Shown here in pieces: positions 37,349 to 48,249 of a stretch of DNA of 64,000 nucleotides. The notes under the pieces were generated by a model, which was not told the origin of the DNA, searched no databases, and saw nothing but the letters and a program-made list of their open reading frames with translations. This DNA is from Hydractinia symbiolongicarpus (taxonomy: Eukaryota; Cnidaria; Hydrozoa; Anthoathecata; Hydractiniidae), in contig NC_079889.1 of assembly GCF_029227915.1 (NCBI RefSeq), positions 432,001 through 496,000 of the forward strand, written 5' to 3'. The position numbers and the translations under genes were made by a program. Numbering within the stretch: the stretch's first letter is position 1; each line of letters begins with the position of its first letter.

Positions 37349-38683
37349 ATGACCGACACTGTACAGACAACAGATCGCTGTCTTACATTAAAGCCTAAAA
37401 AGTTTCCAGTCATCGGCCAAGGCATATTTCTGTATACATCAAAACATGATCTTGAGATAGCATTGTATGTTTCTCCAAAAAAGAATTATGAAGAGCAAGA
37501 CATACCGAATAAGTACATCGCTTTGGAAATTGGATATGATTATGCTCAGTTTACTATAAAACGGCGCAAACATGGTTGTGTAGAAGTTCTGGAGAAAGTT
37601 CAAGACATAAAACATCCGGACAAAGTTGGCGTACAATACGACAGGTTAACGACGTACTGGTACAGCTATGACCGAGATGGTTTGGTTTTGAAATACGGAA
37701 AAGGTTACACAATGGAGGAAACAACACACTTGACACATGATTTCTTGAAAGATTGTAAAACAAAAAAGGAGAAAGAAGAAAAAAGAAAAGAATTAGAGAG
37801 ATTTTTTGGAGCTGAATATGACAAATATGTGTGGATTCATAGAAAGAAAAGATGTTTATTGACGACCGAACCGAACCCCCTGATTGAAAAGCAACCGGTA
37901 TGCCAGTTCCAACCCAATCCTTTTGTATGTAATTTCGCACCAATGATTTTAAACAGTTCGAAAGTCACTCTGTTTGACCTGGATACTGGTAAGATGATGT
38001 TTTCAAGCAGCTTACCACGCGCGTGTAAGGAGTTGTATGGAAATATCAAAGGAATCGTTTTAGAATATCCGGAAAATCCTATCATGAAGCTATCCGATGC
38101 AATTCGGTACTCAATTAATACCCGTGGTTGCACCCTCTACAAAAAGTTAAAAGAAAAACTCGACGAATTTCCCGAACCAGATATGGCCTATCTTCGCGTT
38201 ACCTTAGGGCCTGATACTAGAACGGCGCCCGGTGTTCCATATGTGCTAGAAATTTGGCCAAGCGGTAATCGCAGTCCAATTCACAATCACGGGGGTACAT
38301 GCGCAATTATTAAGGTATTGTTCGGCAGAATAACATTCAATATATATAACAAACAGACCAACCCCCCAGAAAAGAAACAAAAGGTTATTCAGCAGTTCGA
38401 TGCTAAAGAAGGAGACATAACATGGATCGGACCAAACTGGTTTCAAACACATCATTTGAAGAATCGAACCGATGATTTCTGCGCGACAATTCAGTGTTAT
38501 CGGTATGAAGAAGGCGATACAATCCACTGGCCTGGTTTTGACTACATCGACGAAAAATGCTCAGACAAAACATTGGAGCAATTATTTCCCAACAGCGATT
38601 TTTCGTTCATTCACCTACGAAGTAAAGTTCTTGAGGAGTACCAACACTTTTTAGCGGGTCACGGTAAGGGGCCGGTGGAATGA
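37349..38683 (+). CDS. Cysteine-dioxygenase-like cupin protein with long N-terminal extension
   Basis: One uninterrupted ORF from ATG 37349 to TGA 38681-38683, 444 residues with no intron; the frame is open a little upstream but has no earlier ATG. The C-terminal half, from about residue 270, carries the cysteine dioxygenase/cupin signature: GPDTRTAPGVPYVLEIWPSG, metal-binding HNH at 312-314 followed by GGTCAIIKVLFGRI, a third candidate metal His in FQTHHLKN, and an IQCYRYEEGD strand. That family uses iron and oxygen to turn cysteine into cysteine sulfinate in the cytosol. The first 260 residues are a separate, charged region with no signal peptide or membrane segment and no recognised domain; vertebrate enzymes are only about 200 residues. 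Substrate specificity (cysteine or another thiol) cannot be read from sequence. Its intronless state differs from the other larger genes here and could reflect retroposition or horizontal origin. Confidence 0.85.
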   Translation: MTDTVQTTDRCLTLKPKKFPVIGQGIFLYTSKHDLEIALYVSPKKNYEEQDIPNKYIALEIGYDYAQFTIKRRKHGCVEVLEKVQDIKHPDKVGVQYDRLTTYWYSYDRDGLVLKYGKGYTMEETTHLTHDFLKDCKTKKEKEEKRKELERFFGAEYDKYVWIHRKKRCLLTTEPNPLIEKQPVCQFQPNPFVCNFAPMILNSSKVTLFDLDTGKMMFSSSLPRACKELYGNIKGIVLEYPENPIMKLSDAIRYSINTRGCTLYKKLKEKLDEFPEPDMAYLRVTLGPDTRTAPGVPYVLEIWPSGNRSPIHNHGGTCAIIKVLFGRITFNIYNKQTNPPEKKQKVIQQFDAKEGDITWIGPNWFQTHHLKNRTDDFCATIQCYRYEEGDTIHWPGFDYIDEKCSDKTLEQLFPNSDFSFIHLRSKVLEEYQHFLAGHGKGPVE

Positions 38684-39219
38684 GTATTGCAAGTAAAACA
38701 CGGCGAAGATTAAAAGCAGGACTGCTCGCAAAAAAGACAATAGAACTTGATTGTTTATTTTAGGGTTAAATTTTTGTTAAAGTGGAAATAATTTTTAGGT
38801 AATAGCTCCATTTAACATTTCAGAGCAATTTTAATTATTATAATTATTTCTGCATTAATCCACTCATAGTAGCGCATCTTTATATCCGTGTGGTCAGTTT
38901 TTGAAATATATACTAGGTCGAATAATTCATCGCTACACTGAACGCACAGACTCGTTGTTAGTAAATTTCTTAACGCAGGATTTGCAGTGCGATTTGGTTT
39001 GGCAACTAGACGTTTTTGTTTTATGTAAAATTAAGCGCGAGTTGTTTATTATATGTATTCATCAAGCATTGACCTATTATTGGAGATATATAAACATAAA
39101 ATCTAAAGTAACATATTCGTCTCGTCTTCCCTTGTAGTAGTAATATCAGATTTCGTTTGTCTCTTTTGTAACTAAAGCTTGCTAAAAAAATACTTAGCAT
39201 AACATAGTTTGAGTTCATT

Positions 39220-39525
39220 CTTCTCCCAAGAGCTCTGGGGATGAGATTCTCCGCCCAAGAGCTCAGAGGATGAGATTCTTCTTCAAAGAGCTCTTAGGAT
39301 GAGATTCTTTTCCAAAGAGCTCTGGCGACGAGTTTCTTCTCCCAAGAGCTCTGGGGATGAGATTCTCCGCCCAAGAGCTCTGGGGATGAGATTCTTCTTC
39401 CAGGATCTCGGGGAATAAGATTCTTCTCTAAAAAGCTCTGGGAATGAGATTCTTCTCCCAAGAGCCTGGGAATGAGATACTTCTCCATAGAGCTCTGGGG
39501 ATGGAATTATCCTCCCAAGAGCTAT
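39220..39525. repeat. 29-bp minisatellite, about 10-11 copies
   Basis: The unit is of the type GAGATTCTTCTCCCAAGAGC followed by TCTGGGGAT; copies vary at several positions and some are shortened. It has a central AGAGCTCT-like palindrome. No gene overlaps it. Confidence 0.9.
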
Positions 39526-40284
39526 GGATGGGGACGAGAATGAGTAGGCTTAAACGCTTTACTTTCAGTACAAATTTTTTTAATTAAATCTGACAAAGAG
39601 AGAATTTTAATTAACTGCAACTAAAGAAAACTCCATCTAGCACACATCCTTTGCAGCTGACACTTCTCTACAATAGACACTTTTCTCATGAACAGACAAA
39701 ATGACGATCACACCCTATGTAGCGATCAGTTTATAACGGACATTGTTTCAAGGTCACAATTTGCTTTCCCCTAAAGCTGGACACTTTATAGTTGACAAGT
39801 CCATCAAATGGGTCATATAAATATTTCTTGCAGGAAGTCTGTCTACATTATATTTATAACGATATGTTAAAAGTTCAAAATATTAAATTGTCTGCGCTAA
39901 GATAATGAAGAATCTGAAAGTTTTTTTGTGAAGTCTTATTCTGTTTTACTGCTTCGAATGAACGATAGCATATCTACAATATGTATTGTCCTTAGGCGTG
40001 TTCTTCTCCAAACACCGACATCTTGGCACACTTTACGGTTGATTTTACTATACCTTAACACCCAATTGCAGGTTTTTAAAACCATCTTTAGGATGAACAT
40101 ATTCATCATGTGTTTTTGATTGTGTTTTAAACAGTTGCATTAGTTACAAATTTAGTCTCCGTGTAGGAGATTTTTTACTCATGTTTTGACTCGTATTATG
40201 CATATCTCGGTTATCGCGATTTCGTGCGTCTTTGCTATGCGTATATCTGCAAGGGGTCCGAAATAAATCAGCAGCGCATATATT

Positions 40285-40432
40285 TTAAATAGTCGGTGGT
40301 AGGTGTCGTCCGTCCTTTAATTACTGCATTTCGTATGTCTCGCTACTTGCGGTACCATTTTGTGCAGACACAGACAGACAATGGCTATTATTATAGAGAC
40401 ACACAGACAACGGATATTACTGATATAGAGAA
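40285..40432. repeat. ACTAGT/CCACGGG-family repeat, reverse orientation
   Basis: GTCGGTGGTAGGTGTCGTCC, TTTAATTACTGCATTTCGTA, TTGCGGTACCATTTTGTGCA, ACAGACAGAC, and TATTATAGAGA correspond to the complement of the units near 45.4-45.7 kb. Confidence 0.65.
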
Positions 40433-40779
40433 GGCAAAATGAATTTGAAAATTATATTTTTTTAAAAAGGCAAAAAAAGTGATAGAGACTGTATTAAAAC
40501 GAAAATGATAAAAATAAACCTATATAAAAAACTATACGTTAGTCCTTCAAAAATTCCAAGGTTTTAGCCTGTCGTATACATTTCGCTTGTTCGTTTGTTA
40601 TGTGGAGGTTGTGTGTGAATGGCAATAGTACAAACCCACGGAATCAAATTTTGTGTGCAGTTTCACGTCGGTAAGGTTTTTAAAAAGTCAGACGGGGGTT
40701 AACTTATAGTTATGATTGTACAGCCACAATTGTTAAATGTGGAAGAAAACAGAGACAAAGGTTAAGAACAAAATAAAAC

Positions 40780-40985
40780 AGATTGGACACAAGTGGTCAA
40801 CCAAAATGATTGACCGAAACACAAATCATATATAAAATAAACTAAAAAAGTCAAACAAGTCTGGATACTATAATACAGAATCAGCATAAGGTTAATAGAC
40901 TTGATTTGCTAGCCATGCTATCATCCTCTTAGTCAGGTTCAACTAGTGGTAATGGTATTACAGCCAGGCTTTTAGTAGGTAAAAA
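40780..40985 (+). pseudogene. Decayed duplicate of metalloproteinase exon 1 and its upstream flank
   Basis: The part 40899-40980 aligns with the real signal-peptide exon: TTTGCTAGC(C/T)ATGCTA, then GGTAATGxxA, GGTATTACAGCC(A/G)GGCTT. The upstream block ACAAGTGGTC...ATTGA also matches the sequence before the real exon. The copy lacks the start codon at the matching position, and an in-frame TAG interrupts the signal region. A GTAGGTAAA donor-like site remains at its end. Confidence 0.75.
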
Positions 40986-41847
40986 AAATGTTGTAAAAAT
41001 AGAGTTGTTAAAAAGAAATTACAAAGAAAATTATTAATAACTTTTTATTAAAACATCGATTTGCTGTCAGTAAATGAAAAAGTGATCGAACGTAGTTGCA
41101 ACGAATTTTCGTTTCTCGAATAGTAATCAAATCACCTTAATTATACGCTCCTTTTAAACCCTTTTAAAGAAAGAACAGAAATTCACTTTTTTTCAAAATA
41201 AACTGCAGAACCCAGGTTCGAAGTCAACTAAACTTGTAAAAATATATTCCGTAAAGATTTAACATTATGGAGGAAAGTAGAAGCAACAAAACAACCTCTT
41301 TTAATACTTTCTCATGCATTAAAGGAACCCAGCATCATGGATGACTGACTAGCTATTTTACCATACATGCTCTGTTACATAATTTCTTGACTAACTAAGC
41401 AAGTAGTGAGAGAATTTCCATTTCGGAGGTAATAAAACATTTTTTGGATGGACAGAGGGAAATGATCATCTGCGTCAGCTACTTCCTAACGTTTCATAAC
41501 TCACAAATGAGCCCATAGGTCTTTCTATGTTAGAAGGATTGATTTTTTTTCTGCTTTAAGTTTCTCTAGAAAGAATACTTAAATCAATGAATAGGTATTT
41601 GAAAAAGATGCTAGATTTCACGCTTTGTCTTTTTCTTCTTCTTCTGCCTTTTTTTCTTTAACCTTCTTTTTCAAAAGTTCCATGTTTCTTCAACCCTTAT
41701 TAAATTTTTTACCAGCAGCATGACATCTCACTCCAATGCCAAGACTCCAAAGTTTTCCAATCCGTTCTTAGTTTCGGGTTAAATGGTCAGAGTGGGATGA
41801 GTAAATTCGGAAATACTCAATGCGTGATTAGCTAACGCGACTTTAGG

Positions 41848-41855
41848 TATAAATA
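41848..41855 (+). promoter_or_regulatory. TATA-like box of the metalloproteinase gene
   Basis: TATAAATA lies about 215 bases before the ATG at 42063. Position and sequence fit a core promoter, but the start of transcription is not shown. Confidence 0.35.
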
Positions 41856-42062
41856 GGCGTGAAAATAAGTTCCAATCATTATCACAACTCAAGACCTACT
41901 TAACACACAAGTGTTTAAGATAGAATAATACAGATACATCACTTTAGAGGAAAAAAGAACATATTGAAACAAGTGGTCGATATAAAAGAATTGATCAGAA
42001 AAACAAACATATTCACTGATTTATAAACATCGTCAACTTTAAATATCGATTGCAGAGGCAGT

Positions 42063-45000
42063 ATGGAGATAAAAGTCGTAGCACTTGGTTTGCTAGCTAT
42101 GCTAGCATCTTGTTGTTCAGCTCCAATTGGTAATGACAGGATTACAGCCGGGCTTGTTGTAAGTTCAAACTGTTGTTGCGATTATAAAAGCTCTTAAGGA
42201 TAATTACATAGTAAACTATTAATTAACCCCTGTTAATGCTGCTAGACTATATGAACACTAATCGGTGGCCCGGGGAAAAATCCACGGGTTTGCCCGCCCG
42301 CTCGCCCTATACTTGAAGATTGATTTTATTTTAATTAGGTTATAGGTTTATTTGATTAAGTATCCTGGGTTCATTTGAAACATAATTAGAATGTTGATTT
42401 TTACAAAAAAAACTTATAAAGGGCAGTTTTGTAATGACAACAATAGCTACCAGTAACATTAAAGGTGAGAAACAATAAAGCAACTCCAATATCTTAGCCA
42501 GACCTGAATAAATCAAAAAGGCAAAGCATATAATAGCATTTATTGACTAACTAGTGACAAGTTCATTAGTGTGGGCTATGGTACTTAGCTAGCGTACAAC
42601 CTTAGAAACTTATTCCGCATATGTAGCATACAAAAACACTTGTGTATCATTTTTTTAAGAAGTAAAGAACAAAATGTTACGAAAAAACAGACACCAAACA
42701 CTATACTTACACGGTTAGTTCTAGATAACATCAATATTGAAATTTGTTTCGATTACGGAAATATTTGAGTAATGTTGCGAGGCATTTACTGATCTTACGT
42801 CTTAAAAAGAAAGCGTGGAAATCAAAATCAGACTGTGAGATTTTTTATGTCTTATCAGGGCGTAGTTATCTCCCGTTTTGACTTTACTGCCGCCCCTTTA
42901 ACATCAATTAACATAGAAGGGATATATTGCAGTTGATGTTTTACACTTTTTAAGAACAAGATTTATAAGTGAGTGAGTAAGTGAGTGAGTGAGAAGCAAG
43001 TGAGTAACGGGAAGTTATAACGTCCTTGAGGATTCTATCCTAACGGCTGGCTCTTTCTTCCCTCCGACTGTAGCTATGTTACATTACCGCCAGAGATTCG
43101 TCTAGCATTGCCCTAACTTGTTTGCCTGGCACACAATCCAGTTAGCGGTCAGTAGATAGTTCTAAATGGGCTGACAACACTACATATAAAGTGCGCTAGA
43201 GCGCGGAATTGAACCTGAAACCACATGATTACAGGTCGAATGAGCTACCACTACACCTTCTCCGCTTTCCATATTTTTAAATTTTTTTGTAGAATTATCT
43301 AGCCCGAAATGGATATTATCAAGTTCCGGACGGATCAATAGGAGCCTTGGACAGTGCAAAAATATTACAAAACTCCATCATATCTCTACAAGACTTTGCT
43401 GGAATACCAGTAACTGGAAAATTTGATGAAGAAACTAAAAAACTTGTTCAAACACCCCGCTGTGGATTGCCAGATATTTCAAAAACGTTAAAAACGAAAA
43501 GAAAAAGAAGGTTCACATTGCAAGGCTCCAGGTGGTCAAAGAATGTAAGTATATTATATGTTATTGTATCATAGGTTTCTATTTTTTAGTGAATTATTCA
43601 GCCTTATGTTTGACATCGTTCCTACATAAAGAACCTTATAACCCCTTTAGGTCTTTTTCTTGATCAAAAAAATATGATCAATGGTGATGGTAAAGAGAAT
43701 AAATATTGTCTGTTTTTTTGTTGTATAGAAATTAACTTGGACGTTATCAAACGACAACAACGATAGGCTTACACGAACACAAGTGGAAGCAACTTTACAT
43801 AAAGCCTTTGGAAAATGGCAGGCTATCACAAATATGGAATTTACAATGCTTCATCATCAGTCTACTGAAATCCCAGACATTGAAGTTAAATTTGTGACAG
43901 GCAGCCATAACGATTCTTATCCATTTGATGGACGAGGTGGCACACTTGCTCACGCCTTTTACCCTCACAACAATAAGGGTAGGTTTCCCTTCTTTTAGTC
44001 CACATTTTATGCTTACCCATAGACGAAATTCCACCTCGATGTCGCTTTTTTGATGTTAGATTTATCCGGTGATGTTCATTTTGATGACGACGAGCAATTC
44101 ACCCTTGGGAAGAATGGTCGTAATCTCTTATGGGTTGCTGTTCACGAAATTGGACACAGCATTGGTCTAGAACATTCGTCTGTTAAGTCTGCCGTCATGT
44201 ACCCTTGGTATAAAGACTTTGATGGTGATGATTTTGACTTAGACCATGATGACATTGCTGGAGCCCAGCATTTATACGGTAAAGCAAAAAATATACTTTT
44301 AACATTTACGTCTCATAGTCTCATAATGACGTAAAATCTGAAAAAATTACGAATTATTTTCAGGATCGAAGTCTAACACAAGACCAACTGAGCCAACTGT
44401 CACTACAAAAGAAATACAGAATGGTGGCTGCCCCGGTGTTTTTAAGGCCGTGTTTTTAGACAAAAAAAGTGGGAAAACATACATTGTCAATAACGATAAA
44501 GTCTTCATTCTTAACAAGTCTTTGAAGTTAGAAAAAGGTCCAGTTCATTTGAATACACTATTTCCTGGTTTGGACAGAATTGATGCTGTATACCGATTGA
44601 ACGAAAAGCTGATCTTCTTTAAAGACTCAAAGTAAGTTAATTGTTTATTTGCAATCCCTACCTGTCTATATAGTTAGCTGTTTAACTGTTTTTTTATGGT
44701 ATCTTTGAGACATAAATTGACATTTTTCTTTTAAAGATACTACATTTACGAAAATGTCTCCAATACAAGAAGAATCGAAAGCGGTTCCATCTATGATAAG
44801 TTTAGTGGCTTACCAAAAACTGTGAAGAGAATTGATGCAGCTTTCATTTGGTCAGGCAATGGGCGAACCTACTTTTTCTCTGGCAAAGATTACTACCGTT
44901 TTAATGAGAAAACTGGTAGAACGGATTTGAACTACCCCAAAGCTATTACAGGTTCATGGAAGGATGTCCCCTCACATGTTGATTCTGTGTTTGAATGGAG

Positions 45001-45280
45001 TAATGGTGTTACATATTTTTTCAAAGGTAAACTGTTTACATACTGTATCTTTAGAAATATCGTGAGATCTTTAGCTCTGTTGAATGCCTTTTATCTTCTG
45101 ATGAACCTTAGTAATTTTCTTTAACAAATTATTTCTGTTGTTTTCTTTTTAGGACCAGATTATTATCGTTTGAATAATGAAGCTGTTAAAGTGGAAACCA
45201 ATTATCCAAAATCAATCGCTGAAGTTTGGACTAAATGTGGAACAAAGAGTGATGATTTCAATCATGGCAATACGATCTAG
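42063..45280 (+). CDS. Secreted matrix metalloproteinase with hemopexin domain
   Basis: Seven phase-matched exons: 42063-42158, 43293-43544, 43729-43978, 44060-44278, 44364-44631, 44737-45026, 45153-45280 (TAG), giving 500 residues. A signal peptide (VVALGLLAMLASCCSA) is followed by a prodomain of about 80 residues with the cysteine switch PRCGLPD at 87-93, whose Cys normally holds the zinc to keep the zymogen silent. A furin-type site KRKRR is at 101-105. The catalytic domain has the structural metal segment GSHNDSYPFDGRGG, zinc site HEIGHSIGLEH at 228-238 and the Met-turn VMYP. A Thr-rich hinge leads into a hemopexin-type propeller (about 290-490) bounded by Cys near both ends. No membrane or GPI tail is visible, so it should be secreted and cleave extracellular matrix. 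The furin site suggests activation inside the secretory pathway. Confidence 0.95.
42255..42312. repeat. ACTAGT/CCACGGG-family fragment
   Basis: Short remnant around GGAAAAATCCACGGGTTTGC CCGCC-type sequence in intron 1 of the metalloproteinase gene. Confidence 0.45.
42966..43006. repeat. (GTGA)n microsatellite
   Basis: Imperfect GTGA/GTAA units in intron 1 of the metalloproteinase gene. Confidence 0.8.
43021..43265 (-). mobile_element. tRNA-derived SINE family B, copy 2 (with tRNA-like head)
   Basis: On the minus strand the 5' head (about 43265-43197) reads GTGTAGTGGTAGCTCATTCG, then GGTTCAATTCC, resembling box A and box B of a tRNA promoter. The body shares ordered blocks with 34661-34847. 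It sits in metalloproteinase intron 1, upstream of the prodomain exon. Confidence 0.7.
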
Positions 45281-45379
45281 TCAAACATTTCATATTAGTC
45301 CGTAGTTTATTCGTTAAACGTGTTTATCGGCAATCGTAAAGTAAAAAACATAACTTTTGGAAAGAACATTTTGTCTTCT

Positions 45380-45757
45380 TGTCTCTTTAATAATAGCTGT
45401 ATTTTGTCTCTCTGTCCGCGAAAACCGCGTCCTGTTACAGAAACACGAAATGCGAAATATAAAGGACGGGCGACCCCGTGGATTTTTCCACGGGTTAACG
45501 GCTACTCTCTTTAATAATAAGTGTATTTTGTCTGTCTGTCCGCGAAAGCCGCGTCCTGTTACGAAAACATACACGAAATGCAATATATAAAGGACGGGCG
45601 ACCCCGTGGATTTTTCCACGGGTTAACTGCTAGTCTCTATAATAATAGCCGTCGTCTGTCCGTCTCTGCGGAAAATAGAACCGCAAGTAGCGGGACACGA
45701 AATGCAGTAAATAAAGGATCCCGACCCCGTGGATGTGTTCACGTGCCACCGACTAGT
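45380..45757 (+). repeat. Tandem array of three ACTAGT/CCACGGG-family units
   Basis: Three consecutive units of about 125 bases. Each starts with CTCTxTAATAATA, contains a TCTGTC/CGCGxAAxCCGC block, ACACGAAATGC, AATATAAAGGACGGGCGACC-like sequence and the hairpin CGTGGATTTTTCCACGGG, and ends in GCTA or GACTAGT. The overlapping ORFs are repeat-derived. The array begins about 100 bases after the metalloproteinase stop codon. Confidence 0.85.
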
Positions 45758-46339
45758 CTATAATAATAGTCGCTGTGCAAATCACAATGCGATATAGTTT
45801 TATCAAATTTACTGTGGCAGGCGAATTCTTGTGAATTTTTCACAGGCTAACGATGATTGATTTTATTTTTTACAAAATTCTGATGCTAGAAATGCTAATG
45901 GCAATCGTCTTTTAACAAAAAACGCTTTCGTGCAACAAATAAATTCAGCGAATGAAACCATTTTATCCTCTCTTCGAGTTATATCTATTGGTAAAAGTAG
46001 GTACAATAACTTCCAAAACTTTATTTGTGCAGGAAATTGCATTTTATAAATTCTGGTCTGCATTATACCACAAGTTAACCAAGTTAACCTGAAAACCATA
46101 TATTGGTACCTAAATCTGCCAATGAAAATTTATCATCTTTAATGTAGCTTGTACAATCTTTAATTGTTTTTATTTTGCGTTGGAAACAATGGAAATTTAT
46201 TTAATTCCTTTAGGTGGGAAATGTAAACAACGGAATGTAAAAAACAAAATGAATCGAAATATTAGTTTTGTTGAAACTTTTCTCATATATAAGATCATAT
46301 ATTCATAAAGAACTATAACCAAAACATAGATGCAGCTTA

Positions 46340-46600
46340 CCGACTGGTAGCCTTATGGTAGAGCGTTCTCTTCCAGTGCGAGAGTTCTTGGGTTTAAACC
46401 CTGGCCGAGTCATGCCAGAGACTATAAAGGTGCGAATCTATCCGTTCTGCTTAGCGCTCAGCATGAGAATAGGATTGATATGTTAGTAGGTTGCCTAGTT
46501 GAGCAACTGATGTGCTTGCACGACTTTCCTAGCTCAGATGGGAGCTTTAAATGCACCAGGACCCTTTTCGCTGAGTGCGAGATAGGAACTAGAGAAATGA
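46340..46600 (+). mobile_element. tRNA-derived SINE, copy 2
   Basis: Same head as the copy at 14.2-14.4 kb: TAGCCTTATGGTAGAGCG, then GGGTTTAAACCCTGGCC. Same body: GACTATAAAGGTGCGAAT and TTTAAATGCACCAGGACC. The box B is slightly altered, so transcription is unlikely. Confidence 0.75.
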
Positions 46601-47049
46601 TATATAGAACTTCGCTTAAAGCCAAAATCAATAGTAGTTCAAACAATGTACGCTTTTGTCTTGTTATGCCTATTTGCGCTTATTTGTGCGCTTTTTTTAT
46701 AAAATGTTTATTGTATTGATTCAATTCATTGTAGCTTTTGAAGTGTTCGCTAAGGAGTTTTTATATGAAATTTTACATTTCTTTAAAATTGAGAGGCACT
46801 CTAGTTCTGAACACATAAAGTTTTATATCTTCTTTTACATGCGCAGCTGATAATATATATTAGATATTTATGTTTTTTGTATTTCATATTTATTTCATAT
46901 TTTTTTAAATATTTGACCCTTTAATTTCGCAAACGTTCATTTATGCTACGAATAGAATGCAATGTATTTGTTTTTTAACGGCTGTTAAGACAATGAAGGA
47001 TTATTCATCAACTGCATTTATTTAAGCGTTTGTGCGATTTTCTTGTGAA

Positions 47050-47815
47050 AATAGCTATCCAAAATTGTTGTTATCCGACAAAGGAAGTCAACTTGTGAAA
47101 GCATTTCATTCAATGGAGCTTAATTATGTTGAAATCAAACACAACTTACAAAAGGATGTATTAGTTGAAAATAGGAATAACCCCAGTAGGAGTTCATAAC
47201 ATTATTCGCAGAGTAGAGAGAAAGATAAGAGAGGTGAAAAAGTCGCTTGGAATTTCGTTGACCAATAGAAGATTATCTATCATGCAATGGGAGATGATTT
47301 CAGCAGAGATTGCTAACAACATCCACAATTTACCACTAGCTTTGTGTAACATAGTTTCTAGCTTTGAATCTATGGATCTTCTTACACCAAATCGTCTGAG
47401 ATTGGGTAGAAATAATGAGAGGAGTCCCGTTGGAAGTATGGTTGTGACAAATAATCCAGATCGAGTATTTAAAGCAAATCAAGAAGTGTTCAATGCTTGG
47501 TTTAAAAATTGGCTGTTGAGTCATGCACCGAATGGCTCAACCAAAATGGTATAAATCAGATAAAAGTATTAAAAAGGGTGATATTGTATTGTTTCTGAAA
47601 CAAGATACCCCGTTATGTTCAAATTATCAGTACGGTATTGTCGAAGCACTCGTGATGGATAAAGACGAAAAAATACGTAAAGCCGAAATTCTTTAGCGTA
47701 ACCATAATGAAAAGGTCAATCGAATTACTCGTCGTGCAGTTCGTAGTTTGGTTGTAATTCACCATGTCGATGAATTAGATATAATGGACGAACCTTCCAT
47801 GTTTCAACAATGAAT
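47050..47815 (+). pseudogene. BEL/Pao retrotransposon integrase relic
   Basis: Degenerate coding sequence for the C-terminal part of a BEL/Pao-type polyprotein. It contains a SDKGSQL-like integrase core end, then ERKIREVKKSL-like, AEIANNIHNLPLA, LTPNRLRLGRN and, in another frame, KKGDIVLFLK and a VRSLVVI/VDELDI end typical of the domain after the integrase. Frame changes near 47150 and 47550 and a stop near 47695 break it. No LTRs, gag or reverse transcriptase are visible nearby, so it is an immobile fragment. Confidence 0.85.
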
Positions 47816-47919
47816 GTTTGATACTTCCGCTGGGGGAGTGTTGTGTTTATATACATATTTTTGAATCAAAATTCATTGTTTATGTTAGTCCGTAAAATTT
47901 ACCTTGTGATGTGTAGTGC

Positions 47920-47921
<2 letters not shown>

Positions 47922-47951
<30 letters not shown>

Positions 47952-48152
47952 CTTCTTCTTCTTCTTCTTCTTCTTCTTCTTCTTCTTCTTCTTCTTCTTC
48001 ATCTTCTTCTTCTTCTTCTTCTTCTTCTTCTTCTTCTTCTTCTTCTTTTTCTTCTTCTTCTTCTTCTTCTTCTTCTTCTTCTTCTTCTTCTTTTTCTTCT
48101 TTTTCTTCTTCTTTTTCTTCTTCTTCTTCTTCTTTTTCTTCCTCTTCTTCTA
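47922..48152. repeat. (TTC)n microsatellite, about 230 bases
   Basis: Long TTC array with occasional TTT, CTC and ATC variants toward the right. It gives chance poly-Ser, poly-Leu and poly-Glu frames. It directly follows the BEL/Pao relic. Confidence 0.95.
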
Positions 48153-48249
48153 TGCCCTTTCGATTTGTAAAAACTGTTTTATTTATCTTAGGCGAGACAA
48201 ATGACTTAAAAGTCACTTGCTCCTGTAGACTAATCCCTTTATGCTAAAA

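Larger units (their letters stand above)
38700..41840. other. Intergenic stretch before the metalloproteinase gene
   Basis: Contains a 29-bp minisatellite, an ACTAGT-family repeat and a decayed duplicate of the metalloproteinase first exon, each listed separately. No other gene is visible. Confidence 0.5.

Noticed and set aside
37554-38527. Several minus-strand ORFs opposite the cupin gene
   Set aside because: They are shadows of the clearly coding plus-strand ORF.
45320-45763. Overlapping ORFs with a recurring xRGFFHGLT peptide
   Set aside because: They are read-through of the tandem ACTAGT-family repeat and recur at 6.1 kb for the same reason.
47843-48247. Poly-Ser, poly-Leu and poly-Glu ORFs
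   Set aside because: They are translations of the TTC array in different frames, with no gene context.
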